This document shows positions 1-8,118 of a stretch of 64,000 nt of DNA, piece by piece. Each line of letters starts with the position of its first letter. Within the stretch, counting starts at the first letter, position 1. The stretch lies in contig NZ_QHKS01000009.1 of assembly GCF_003353175.1 (NCBI RefSeq), positions 186,001 through 250,000 on the forward strand, given 5' to 3'. The position numbers and the translations under genes are program-made. Under the pieces are notes generated by a model that did not search any database, was not told the origin of the DNA, and saw only the letters and a program-made list of their open reading frames with translations. The stretch is from Paraburkholderia lacunae. Its GTDB lineage: Bacteria; Pseudomonadota; Gammaproteobacteria; Burkholderiales; Burkholderiaceae.

Positions 1-189
1 GAAGTACTTCACGAGAATGATTGATATAAGTAAGCCCGCTAACAGACTCAACTCGATGATGATCCTTGTATCGCGCGACCATCCCCGTCCGGGTCCCTCG
101 ACCCAAACGGCGATGCCCAACGCAAGGAAAACGATGGCAATTGCGATACCGATGAAGATCGGTACAGGCTGTGGCTTGTATTCAGTCAT
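1..189 (-). CDS. small membrane protein, partial (3' end outside window)
   Basis: The minus-strand frame opens with ATG at 189-187 and stays open to the window edge, giving 63 residues of a longer protein. Two hydrophobic stretches (about residues 9-28 and 45-60) separated by a short charged loop suggest a two-pass inner-membrane protein. The start overlaps the stop of the upstream 414-residue gene (ATGA), so the two are probably translationally coupled. It is the last visible member of the T6SS minus-strand operon. I do not recognise the family. Confidence 0.6.
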   Translation of the reverse strand, partial: MTEYKPQPVPIFIGIAIAIVFLALGIAVWVEGPGRGWSRDTRIIIELSLLAGLLISIILVKYF

Positions 190-1430
190 ATTTGCTTTCT
201 GCACACGAGGGCAATCATGTCGGTGCCTTCCTGGGTGAGGACGAGTTGCGGATCGCCGATGAGCGACGCGTGTTCCGCGGCCAGGGTCGTTGCGAGCCAG
301 GCGCCCGCGCCGTCACATGTTCCGACCGTTGCGCCAAGGTCAACCCATCGCGTTTTCTCACCGAACTGAGGCGACGATTTGACCGAACGCACGAGTTCTT
401 CGGCGAGGCCGTGGCTCCACACCGTCTTGATGTAAGTTGAATCAGCCTGCCCCCAGCGCGCGGCAAGTTCGAGTGGCTTGCTCACCGTGTCTGACTCTCC
501 GATAGCCGGGCGATGCAAGCGGAGCGACGTCCCGATTGCAGGCATGTTCCGGACGATGGCAGGGTGGCCCAGCAACAGCGCAACGCCTGTCTCGGAGACG
601 CCGTCCTGCAACCGTTCGCTGACCGCTTTACGCAACTGGATCGCGATTAGCAAATGCGCCTCGCCGGCCTTCAGGCCGTCATGCCACGCGTCCGTCTGAA
701 AGAGCGATAGGTGCTCTCCACTCGCCTTGACGGTCACTCGCAGAGCCGGCGCCCTGGCTGCAATCAGTTCTTGCAAGCGGGCGCGGACGTTCGCCAGGTC
801 CATTTCCGACCGTATGCACAGATCGACCTGAAGGGTGGTGCGACCGGGCAACGCGGCCAGTTCGGTACCAATCCCGTCAACCAACCTGTTCAGGAGCCAG
901 TCGGACACCACCCGATGACGTGCGTGCTCGGTCAGTTCATTTCCCGCGTAGAACGGCTTTCCAGGGATTTCCAGCCACCGGGCCTTGACATCGAGCCCCG
1001 GGACCGCCCGGCTGGATCGAACGGCCATCTTCACACTGCCGTTGACCAGTCCCCCGATGCCGTTCTCCTGATCGTCACAGGAAAAACACCAGGCATGCCC
1101 GAGCACCGCGAGGGGCACGCTGGCCAGCTTGTGGCATTTCAGTTCCTCATCGTCGCTGACCCGATTGTTCGCAATCGCTCCGCTGCGTCGTGCGTATGAA
1201 TAGCCGAGACGACAACACAGCAGGAACACCCACGCGAGCACCGGATAGACGATCACGCGGACCCAGAACCGGACGGTGTTCGTCGGCCTTCCTGCGGGCC
1301 ACAGAAAAATCGCCAGCGCGGCGCCCAGGCACATAACCACACCGAGCAGGACGGCCCAGAGAAGCTTTGACGGTCGCGGAGGCTCCGGCACCGCGACCCG
1401 TGGCGGCACCCGTGCAAAGTCGATTGGCAT
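186..1430 (-). CDS. unknown two-TM protein of the T6SS PAAR cassette
   Basis: A 414-residue protein of unrecognised family. Residues about 22-46 and 54-74 are strongly hydrophobic (two membrane helices); the rest is a soluble domain of about 340 residues with scattered cysteines. The ATG lies directly after the stop codon of the PAAR gene, and the stop overlaps the start of the next membrane gene, so it belongs to the same operon. The position after PAAR suggests a role in T6SS cargo handling or a PAAR-linked effector or adaptor. That is inference from context only; no toxin motif was recognised. Confidence 0.6.
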   Translation of the reverse strand: MPIDFARVPPRVAVPEPPRPSKLLWAVLLGVVMCLGAALAIFLWPAGRPTNTVRFWVRVIVYPVLAWVFLLCCRLGYSYARRSGAIANNRVSDDEELKCHKLASVPLAVLGHAWCFSCDDQENGIGGLVNGSVKMAVRSSRAVPGLDVKARWLEIPGKPFYAGNELTEHARHRVVSDWLLNRLVDGIGTELAALPGRTTLQVDLCIRSEMDLANVRARLQELIAARAPALRVTVKASGEHLSLFQTDAWHDGLKAGEAHLLIAIQLRKAVSERLQDGVSETGVALLLGHPAIVRNMPAIGTSLRLHRPAIGESDTVSKPLELAARWGQADSTYIKTVWSHGLAEELVRSVKSSPQFGEKTRWVDLGATVGTCDGAGAWLATTLAAEHASLIGDPQLVLTQEGTDMIALVCRKQI

Positions 1431-1688
1431 CTATCGGACCGTCGCTCCGTCCGACGTGGCAATGAGGAAGCTGCCGCATTGGGTCCGATCGCCATCCCGT
1501 GAAACTGGCACGCCGGCGTCTGTCATGCTCGTGCCTCCCTCAACAATTTCGTTGTCGCCGTGGATCGGGCACGACACGATGTCGCCAATCCGTGCCGCCC
1601 GGCGACCCTTGATCTTGATGCGATCCGAACCGCTGAGGATCTTTCCGCCGTGGCTCGTGCTATCGCCTTCGTATGCTAGTTTTTTCAT
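1431..1688 (-). CDS. PAAR-repeat protein (T6SS spike tip)
   Basis: An 85-residue PAAR protein. The motifs seen are a Gly/Ser-rich start (GDSTSHGGKI), GRRAARIGD, CPIHG and the closing PVSRDGDRTQCG. PAAR proteins form the sharp metal-binding cone on top of the VgrG trimer and can carry effectors. The ATG at 1688 is chosen because a GGGGG ribosome site lies 7-11 bases upstream; an in-frame TTG at 1727 has no such site. The length is that of a bare PAAR protein without a toxin extension. The first half (1579-1676) is about 90% identical to a broken copy at 2968-3065. Confidence 0.85.
   Translation of the reverse strand: MKKLAYEGDSTSHGGKILSGSDRIKIKGRRAARIGDIVSCPIHGDNEIVEGGTSMTDAGVPVSRDGDRTQCGSFLIATSDGATVR
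1579..1676 (-). repeat. PAAR direct repeat, intact copy
   Basis: About 98 bases encoding the first half of the intact PAAR gene. They match 2968-3065 with roughly nine mismatches and no gaps in a by-eye alignment. Both copies have the same orientation, so recombination between them would delete or duplicate the intervening small secreted-protein genes. Confidence 0.8.
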
Positions 1689-1732
1689 GCGTGCCCCCAA
1701 TCCTGTGAGTAAGATATTGGTCGTCAATGTAA

Positions 1733-2284
1733 TTAACTGCGGCCATGGAAATGATATAAAGCCCTTTTCACATCGGCGGCTGTCCTATAGGGGAACGTGG
1801 ATTGTTGCCCATTGTCGTAGCCGTCCATTCCCGTCATCTCATTATTTTCAGTAATTTTCTTGTTTTCTTTCAAAGAACCGTCATTGCTTTTCCTGTAAGC
1901 ATAGACTTGGTAAAGCGTCCCGTATGTACCCTCACCTCTGTTATTTATAGACCACGAGACAATCGTAAAAAGATTGATTTCCCCATCCAGTTTATAAAAA
2001 AATAGAGATTCAACTGTCGGGGCAGATCCTTCTATTGAGTACCTGGCAAACTCTGATTTATTGCATAACTCGCTATCAGCCTGGTTATACATGACCAAGA
2101 CGATAGGATAGTCACCATTTCTCCTCTCGATGGCAACAACAGAATTTTTTGATATCTGCGATGCCTTAAATATGTTGTGACCGATCTGAGCAGCTGGGCA
2201 TTTGACCTGCGCATCAGAAGCCAGAGAAATAGTATGTACCGAAAAAATGGCGAAAAAAGTAAGTAGTAATTTTCTGGCGAACAT
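1733..2284 (-). CDS. secreted protein, family B copy 2 (putative T6SS immunity)
   Basis: A 183-residue protein with an N-terminal signal peptide (hydrophobic residues about 5-20, ending near LASDA). The ATG at 2284 is preceded by AGGGG; a TTG 33 bases further upstream is unlikely. The C-terminal half shares a pattern with the gene at 3304-3849: an LF-IV block, then Gly-x-x-YQV-x-AY, then a closing A-x-x-VKR-x-L. The two are therefore distant paralogues. Its place between VgrG/effector and PAAR genes, its export signal and its low GC fit a periplasmic immunity or orphan-immunity protein. The function is inferred. Confidence 0.65.
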   Translation of the reverse strand: MFARKLLLTFFAIFSVHTISLASDAQVKCPAAQIGHNIFKASQISKNSVVAIERRNGDYPIVLVMYNQADSELCNKSEFARYSIEGSAPTVESLFFYKLDGEINLFTIVSWSINNRGEGTYGTLYQVYAYRKSNDGSLKENKKITENNEMTGMDGYDNGQQSTFPYRTAADVKRALYHFHGRS

Positions 2285-2434
2285 GCTATGCCCCTGCAAT
2301 TGGAATAAGGGAGGCAACGTTGTTAATCGCGTTTTTTCTCGGAATATCCATTATCACCACCGTTAACTTTTCTCGTAACGGCGCGAACATTACCGGTGTC
2401 CGCGATCGCGGCGTCAGCTTAATCGGATTCAAAT

Positions 2435-3319
2435 TCAATGATTGTCCAAACCATCGATTTTCTCCAAGGCGCCCCATGGCACCTCATTTTTGGCCTTTTC
2501 AGAGAATGGTATGTAGTCGGTTCCTTTGCAAATTTTATCGAATATAATTTTCCCATTTTTCGCGACGTACACCTCACCGGGGATAAAAGCATTTGAAACC
2601 ACGTAATGGTAGTTGCCATTCTTAAATTTCAAATGAGCACCTAGTCCCTGTGCTGTTCTTGACACATCAATAATCGACATGGTGTTTCGCGGCGACACAA
2701 GAGTCGATGGATATTTAAAGTCCAACTTTGATTGAGTCCCGTATCGGTACTGGACGTAACCATCGTCTGGAGAGACATTTTTTGCTGCACAGACAGACGC
2801 GATTTTGTGCACACCGTCTAGCTCACAGCTAAAGTGCACGTCCTCGCCGGCCGTGCAGAGCGTTTTCTCTTGCGCTGAGTCAGAAGCATTGGCCACTAAC
2901 TGCATAACGTCCTTCGCTAGCGCGTTCGTCGCCACACATGCGAGCCCAACAATCAACGCCGCGTGAATGTCGCCGATCCGTGCCGCCCGGCGTCCCTTAA
3001 TCCTGATGCCGTCCGAACCGCCGAGGATCTTTCCGCCGTGGCTCGTGCTATCGCCTTCATACGCAGGTCGCGATTGGCCCCACGTGGACGGATCCGCCTG
3101 CACTGAAGGATGGGCGTGAAAAAAAACTTTCAGCCCGCGTCCTGCGTCCTTCACAACGTTGTTAGGACGATTAACGTGCTGGTCAAGAGCGGTCGCTCGG
3201 CCGAGGTCCGATTGGAAATACTCGCCGATCGAATGCGTGTAACGGTCTGGAATGAGCCAGGCGAGCTCGCATCGGTTATAAGCCTGACGTCGCCTCAATG
3301 AAATCACTTGTAGCCCCAT
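2435..3319 (-). pseudogene. chimeric ORF: unknown fragment + half PAAR + family A secreted domain
   Basis: One open frame of 294 codons joins three unrelated pieces. Residues 1-84 (3068-3319) match nothing I recognise and begin inside the 3' end of the upstream gene. Residues about 86-117 (2968-3065) are the first half of a PAAR domain. Residues about 118-294 (2435-2967) are a signal-peptide core without its Met or basic start, plus a domain homologous to the secreted protein at 5097-5597. Shared features include four aligned Cys, the GYVQYR motif and the IDG-x-DN end. The junction replaces the normal start, so export is probably lost. I read it as a recombination product; a functional fusion cannot be excluded. 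Confidence 0.7.
2968..3065 (-). repeat. PAAR direct repeat, broken copy
   Basis: The second copy of the PAAR 5' half. It encodes GDSTSHGGKI through GRRAARIGD and then runs directly into the signal-peptide core of a family A secreted protein. The metal-binding second half of PAAR, including the CPIHG and DGDRTQCG segments, is absent here. Confidence 0.8.
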
Positions 3320-3849
3320 TCAAGGAGCTGGCGTTTTACAGCTGATGCATTCTTATATTTGTACGTTACGGACTGTCCTTCGCGCGTACCATCGAACCCG
3401 ACGCCGAAGCGTTTGGTCAGTCCGGTATCCTGCCGCAACCTCGGCAACACCCCGCGTTTCTCGATCCGTTCGTCGTAGGCAAACACCTGATAAATGCTTC
3501 CCCCGGTTCCTATGGATGGACGGTCAGCAGCCAAGGCCACTATGATAAAAAGTTTCTTCGGCTTTTTTCCATTCACGAATACGCTCTTGATTTCCGGAGT
3601 AACCCCGCCCTCCGCATCAAACAAATCAACGAAAACACTGCGTGTTGCTGTAACACCTGTTATATATGCCCCTACTCCATCTCCATCCTGGCTCTGCTCC
3701 GAACGGAACTCTATGCTCGCCCCACCACCCAAAAATGGAATGCGGTAGCTCTGCCGTTCGGCTGCAGTAGATATACCGGACCAGAAAAAGGTGAGGCTCA
3801 AACTCAGAATGAATACTCGCACAACGGTTGCTAAAGCATGCGTTCTCAT
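3304..3849 (-). CDS. secreted protein, family B copy 1 (putative T6SS immunity)
   Basis: A 181-residue protein with a signal peptide (hydrophobic about residues 7-25, cleavage near STAAE). The ATG at 3849 is used, with GGGAA and GAG upstream; the longer frame starts only with TTG at 3876. The C-terminal part (LFIIVALAAD, GGSIYQVFAY, ASAVKRQLLEW) aligns by pattern with the gene at 1733-2284. It lies 27 bases after the 137-residue gene and overlaps the chimeric frame by 16 bases. A role as cognate or orphan immunity is inferred from operon position and export. Confidence 0.65.
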   Translation of the reverse strand: MRTHALATVVRVFILSLSLTFFWSGISTAAERQSYRIPFLGGGASIEFRSEQSQDGDGVGAYITGVTATRSVFVDLFDAEGGVTPEIKSVFVNGKKPKKLFIIVALAADRPSIGTGGSIYQVFAYDERIEKRGVLPRLRQDTGLTKRFGVGFDGTREGQSVTYKYKNASAVKRQLLEWGYK

Positions 3850-3876
3850 TGGCTCGCTTTTCCCATAGCCTAGCAA

Positions 3877-4290
3877 TTAGTGACGATCCATCACCGCGTC
3901 TCTGGGTGCATAAAACTCTCCATCAACGGGATCTTGCGTGACGTGCCAGATCAAGCGGCCTTTGCTAATTTTTAACACCGCCTTCCCCTTTTTGGCCCCA
4001 AAGAAAGAGGTGAACTCGACAGCTGCCGACCGACCGGCTCTATCGAGTTCACCATGGAGATTTGGATTTTTCTCGTCATCGCAATCAGTTTTGTTTCCAC
4101 TCTGCGCAACGGCGCAGTATTGGCCGACAATCTGATTTCCATTCAGTTTCAAATCTATCGAAAACGTTCTCGATTCAGGCGCGTCTGCCCAATCCCACTC
4201 TCCGGAGAGCGACGTCTTCGTTGGCGACGCGTTGCAAATTGTAGTCACTGCAATGAAAGCAAGCGCAATCGTGGTTTTAAGCGTCCTCAT
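3877..4290 (-). CDS. small secreted protein of unknown function
   Basis: A 137-residue protein with a signal peptide (MRTLKTTIALAFIAVTTICNA). The ATG at 4290 is preceded by AAAGGA about 9 bases upstream; in-frame Met codons further upstream lack such a site. The mature part is rich in Gly, Asp and Lys and starts with a LSGEWDW segment like those of small beta-barrel secreted proteins. It shows no similarity to its neighbours that I can see. It is probably part of the effector/immunity run, but the family is not recognised. Confidence 0.6.
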   Translation of the reverse strand: MRTLKTTIALAFIAVTTICNASPTKTSLSGEWDWADAPESRTFSIDLKLNGNQIVGQYCAVAQSGNKTDCDDEKNPNLHGELDRAGRSAAVEFTSFFGAKKGKAVLKISKGRLIWHVTQDPVDGEFYAPRDAVMDRH

Positions 4291-4364
4291 GATCTCTATC
4301 CTTTGTAGTCCAAACATCGATCCACACGTGCCAACCGCTAGTTCTTTCATGACTTTATAAATGC

Positions 4365-5009
4365 TCACTGCCGCAGTTGCCACTGTCGCAGTGTGTCTAA
4401 CACACGCATCAAGCGCTTGCGATCCAACGCTGAGACCGAATTCACCACATGTTCCAAATCGCTACGTGTTGCTGGGCCGCGGCTGGTGGCGATAGTCAGC
4501 TTCCCGCCCCCCACCTCCAAGTACGTTGGGTCGTAACAGTACGGGTCCTCGTTCGAATCCGTCGGCCTTTTATCGAGCAGCAGGAAGTCGCTCGTCTTAA
4601 GCTTGGTCACGTCGATTGGCTCGCAAAGACCGCGCGAACTGAATTTGTCTGGAACTTTCAAATTCGGATTTCTCTCAATAGCACTCTTTATTATGAATCG
4701 ACCGTAGTTCAATCGACCGAAGAACTTCGCACTCAGATCAATAACCCACACAACGTTGTCTTCAGCTGTGCCTCCACTCCTACATTGAATCAGATATTTT
4801 TCACTCCCTCGAATCCATAAAGCCGAAAGATCAGAGGACTCACACAGGCGATGCTGCGCGGCCCCTTGAATGTGAATCGAAACTACGCATTCTTGCGTAC
4901 TATCACAACCACCAACCAGGCCCTCATTTTTTGCTCCGTTTTCTGCGAAACCAACTGATGACCAACTTGCGATTAAAGCAACTAGTAACCACTTATAGGC
5001 CGAAAACAT
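4365..5009 (-). CDS. secreted Cys-containing protein of unknown function
   Basis: A 214-residue protein with a signal peptide (MFSAYKWLLVALIASWSSVGFA). I choose ATG 5009 because AAAGGA sits 12 bases upstream; Met codons at 5021 and 5036 are alternatives that leave an awkwardly long N-region. The mature part has six or more Cys, which fits disulfide-bonded periplasmic folding. The C-terminal 40 residues (SDLEHVV through RQWQLRQ) look helical. It follows the family A gene by 87 bases in the T6SS operon. Immunity or accessory function is inferred from context only. Confidence 0.6.
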   Translation of the reverse strand: MFSAYKWLLVALIASWSSVGFAENGAKNEGLVGGCDSTQECVVSIHIQGAAQHRLCESSDLSALWIRGSEKYLIQCRSGGTAEDNVVWVIDLSAKFFGRLNYGRFIIKSAIERNPNLKVPDKFSSRGLCEPIDVTKLKTSDFLLLDKRPTDSNEDPYCYDPTYLEVGGGKLTIATSRGPATRSDLEHVVNSVSALDRKRLMRVLDTLRQWQLRQ

Positions 5010-5096
5010 AGGTTGACGCATCCTTTGAAATGACATGAAAAACGCGTTCTACGCGAATCCGACAATCAAGGCTGCGTGGGCACGCCTCAGCGTCGG

Positions 5097-5597
5097 CTAG
5101 TTATCGATACCGTCAATGGGTGGCACAGTTTTGACTCCTCTAAATACTCGAGGGCTGATCGGCTGATAAGTTCCAGGATCGCAGATTCGGTTTGAAACCA
5201 CCTTTCCATTGCGCTTTATATAAATCCCACTTGGATCGCCTTGATACAGCACATAGTGATAGCCTCTAGAGCTAAATTTAAAGTGCGTAAAACTTAAGTT
5301 CCCGCCCGATATATGACTAATCGAGAACAGTTTGCGGGGTGGATATGGTTTTTCTGGATATTCGAGTTCGATGCGACCAACTCGGCCAAAGCGATATTGA
5401 ACGTATCCATTATCTGGCGAGATGTTTCCTGACGCGCAGACTGACAGCACCTTCCCGTCAGTAGGGCAACTGAAATACACCTCCTCATGAGACTGGCAAA
5501 GGGTAGCTTCGGCAGACGCTACTTTTGTACCAAATAGAATCAGTCCCGCGACAAAAGCTGCCCTCGCGAGTACCGTTAGACGGATGTTGTCTGTCAA
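5097..5597 (-). CDS. secreted Cys-rich protein, family A copy 1 (likely immunity to the GH19 effector)
   Basis: A 166-residue protein with a signal peptide (hydrophobic about residues 12-29, cleavage near ASAEA). The mature domain has four Cys (LC, FSC, VCA, IC), GYVQYRFG and the end IDGIDN. It starts with TTG at 5597, whose last bases overlap the TGA of the effector gene (TTGA), and an AGGAG site lies 8 bases upstream, so translation is likely coupled. Being directly downstream of a peptidoglycan hydrolase effector and exported, it is the best candidate for the cognate periplasmic immunity protein. A degenerate paralogue is at 2435-2967. The immunity role is inferred. Confidence 0.75.
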   Translation of the reverse strand: MTDNIRLTVLARAAFVAGLILFGTKVASAEATLCQSHEEVYFSCPTDGKVLSVCASGNISPDNGYVQYRFGRVGRIELEYPEKPYPPRKLFSISHISGGNLSFTHFKFSSRGYHYVLYQGDPSGIYIKRNGKVVSNRICDPGTYQPISPRVFRGVKTVPPIDGIDN

Positions 5598-8110
5598 TTG
5601 AAATCTCCTCTGCTGTAGATCGTATTGAAGTTGCTAACGCGTGCTGCATAACTATCAGCATTTAGGTTAACAATCGCAGTAATGGCATTCACCTGCTGAG
5701 CAGACGCTCCTTTATCTGCCTTTGCAGGAAGATTGTGGGCGACCCAGAAATACGCAGCAGATCTCACCGCGTATTTCGGTTGGACCAGGAGGTCTGGGTT
5801 TTCTTCAAAATCTAGGACCTCCCCGGGCCATTCGTTTTGAAGAGTCGCATGCCACCTTGAGAAGGTTCGATAGTTCGCCCGCCCGGTAAGCTGCTTTAGG
5901 CCACGCCCTCGATATCGCCAACCATCCCCGCTCGCGTAGTCACCGTTACCCAATTCAGTACGTCCGCCATACGCGCCGTTGGCGATGGCTTCGAAGTCGG
6001 CCTGACTCATATGAGTGCCATCTGCCTTAATTCCCTTTATCTGATGGTAGCCGTGCCCGTTTGCTTGATCGGGATGATGATGGAAATAGGAAAACGACGA
6101 TATCAATGAACTTGCCTTCCAGACGAAGCCCTCTTCGCGACTAAGAGAGGGTCCCGTTTCCTGCATCACCTGGGCAAAAAAATGGGTTCTTCGAAGTGGC
6201 GTGTCAAGTTTGTAGGCCTCAAGATGGGCATTGAGTTCGTCGGCAACCTCTTGCAGCACGTCACGGTCTGCGTGCGGAAAAAGCCGCTGCATCATGGCCA
6301 ACGTAAACTGAAATTTGCCTTTACAGAAATTCCCCACCAACCCGATCGGATGAATATGAAAGACGTCCGACCCAGGCAGATCAGTCACGTGCGGCTTGAC
6401 GTCATCCCACCAGACGAGCTTTTCGATCCGCCTCTGCTCCGCCTCGTGCTGAACCTGCGGGCCGGTCTGCTTTTCGATCTCCGCGATGAGTTGCTTCCAC
6501 TTGTCTGGATTGGCCCACTCGCTCTCGTGCCTGATGATCAACCTCGACATGCGCAAGGCAGTCCACGGGTCCTCCGCGGCGGCGCAGAGATCGCCCGCAG
6601 CCCTGCTGCCATCTCCGGTCGGATATAGCGCCCGATAGATTGATGCCATCAGCGGACTGAGTTTGCCGAGCGCTGCCGGTTCCGGCACGTCCGCGCCGCT
6701 TGCATGGTCGACAAACGCCTTCGTGGTTGCAAACATCGTATGCGTCGGGTCGTGCGCGTCCCACAGGATCTGGAAGCCCACCCACTTCTGCGCGAACTCG
6801 CGCGTCACTCGCCCGCCCGCAAAGCTTTCTTCCCGCACCCAGCCATCGATGGCTTTACCCTGCACGTCGGCACTGTCCACATGCCACCAGTGCCGCTTGT
6901 ACCCGTCTGGACCCGGCTCTCTTTCCACGTGCGGTTCGTGATGCTTCGCCAACTCCGCAAGCGCAGTGACCAGGATCACGCCCGTTTGCTTCGCGTCCTG
7001 TCCCTGCCGCTCTGCCCGTCCATACAGTGTGGTATTTCTGTCGACGCGCAGGATCGTCGGGGCGCTCGGCAGCCCCAATTGCTGCCATCGGTCAGGATGC
7101 GCCCCGTTATTGCTGATCCATGTTCGACCCTGCTCCATAAACGATTTGATGCTGTCGTCACAGAACACCTCAATGTGGACCATGCGGCTGGCGGTCTGCT
7201 GACTCAACGAGTCATAGCGCCCAAGATGACCGATCAGTTCGCCAGCCTTGATCGGAACGGGTGTGGACGGCACCACCACGCGATCGAGCGACGAGTCCGG
7301 CATGATTTCCTCGACAACGGGGCCGCCGTTTTCCTTGCCCAGAAAGATCCACCCGTTGATCGCCGCATCCGGATTGACATACGCGCCCGCCGTCGGCGCA
7401 AACAGTTGCGCTCCGTGCGTATCCTTGAGCTGGCCCCAGTCCCCTTCACGCTTGCTCAGGCTGACCTGCGCCCCCTGCGGCAGGATGCCCAGGATCGTGC
7501 CGTGTGGCCTGGTCGCCCGTATCCTTAACCCCTGCTGTTCGGCGGGTGCCACCTGGCCGTTCGGGCCGGCGTGAGGCTTGTCCCAGGCAAACCCGGTGAC
7601 CTTGAACTGTGTCGACCAGTACGCAGGCTTCGGCTGTGACGTATCACTTTCATAGCCTGCGAGATCCTGCAGGTGCATGTACAGGCTGAAAAACGTCAGC
7701 GTGGTACCTCGCGGAAACTCCATCGAGTGGCGTACCAGCGCAAACCCCGTGCTGTACGGTGCGCTGATCGCCGGCTTGCCGTTCTCGGCAGGAATTTCGC
7801 TGACCGGGTAGGCGCGGTTGACGCGCCAGGCCACTACTTCGCCCTCGGCAATGCATCGCACGCCATTTTTCAGGTCCAGCGATCGGCCCGCTCCGGCCTC
7901 AGTAACATGAATTCCGCCGTGCCACATCCCCTTGCCGCTGACCGAATAGCAGCCCGACGGTTCCTGTCTCAATACTTTGTGGAAATCGTGCTCATCGGTA
8001 AAGTCAGCGGATGAGCCCGCATTGCCTTGCCCCTTCCTGCGAAACGGAAACGCGAAGCCAGGCTGCTTCAACGGAGCGCCGGGCGGATTCGGCGGTGTCG
8101 TATTTGCCAT
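5594..8110 (-). CDS. T6SS effector: degenerate M23/LytM-like domain + GH19-like peptidoglycan hydrolase
   Basis: An 838-residue protein directly downstream of vgrG. Residues about 35-340 resemble a LytM/M23 peptidase fold, but the metal motif looks altered: HGGIH (64-68) instead of HxxxD, and MVHIEV where HxH is expected. The middle contains SH3-like segments. The C-terminal region (about 600-838) is a GH19/phage-endolysin-like lysozyme with QETG (Glu 651), a second Glu nine residues later (Glu 660) and GRGLKQLTGRANY. There is no signal peptide, as expected for a T6SS cargo. It probably cleaves peptidoglycan in the periplasm of target cells after VgrG delivery. The GH19 assignment is strong; M23 activity is doubtful. 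Confidence 0.88.
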   Translation of the reverse strand: MANTTPPNPPGAPLKQPGFAFPFRRKGQGNAGSSADFTDEHDFHKVLRQEPSGCYSVSGKGMWHGGIHVTEAGAGRSLDLKNGVRCIAEGEVVAWRVNRAYPVSEIPAENGKPAISAPYSTGFALVRHSMEFPRGTTLTFFSLYMHLQDLAGYESDTSQPKPAYWSTQFKVTGFAWDKPHAGPNGQVAPAEQQGLRIRATRPHGTILGILPQGAQVSLSKREGDWGQLKDTHGAQLFAPTAGAYVNPDAAINGWIFLGKENGGPVVEEIMPDSSLDRVVVPSTPVPIKAGELIGHLGRYDSLSQQTASRMVHIEVFCDDSIKSFMEQGRTWISNNGAHPDRWQQLGLPSAPTILRVDRNTTLYGRAERQGQDAKQTGVILVTALAELAKHHEPHVEREPGPDGYKRHWWHVDSADVQGKAIDGWVREESFAGGRVTREFAQKWVGFQILWDAHDPTHTMFATTKAFVDHASGADVPEPAALGKLSPLMASIYRALYPTGDGSRAAGDLCAAAEDPWTALRMSRLIIRHESEWANPDKWKQLIAEIEKQTGPQVQHEAEQRRIEKLVWWDDVKPHVTDLPGSDVFHIHPIGLVGNFCKGKFQFTLAMMQRLFPHADRDVLQEVADELNAHLEAYKLDTPLRRTHFFAQVMQETGPSLSREEGFVWKASSLISSFSYFHHHPDQANGHGYHQIKGIKADGTHMSQADFEAIANGAYGGRTELGNGDYASGDGWRYRGRGLKQLTGRANYRTFSRWHATLQNEWPGEVLDFEENPDLLVQPKYAVRSAAYFWVAHNLPAKADKGASAQQVNAITAIVNLNADSYAARVSNFNTIYSRGDFN

Positions 8111-8118
8111 GATTGCGT

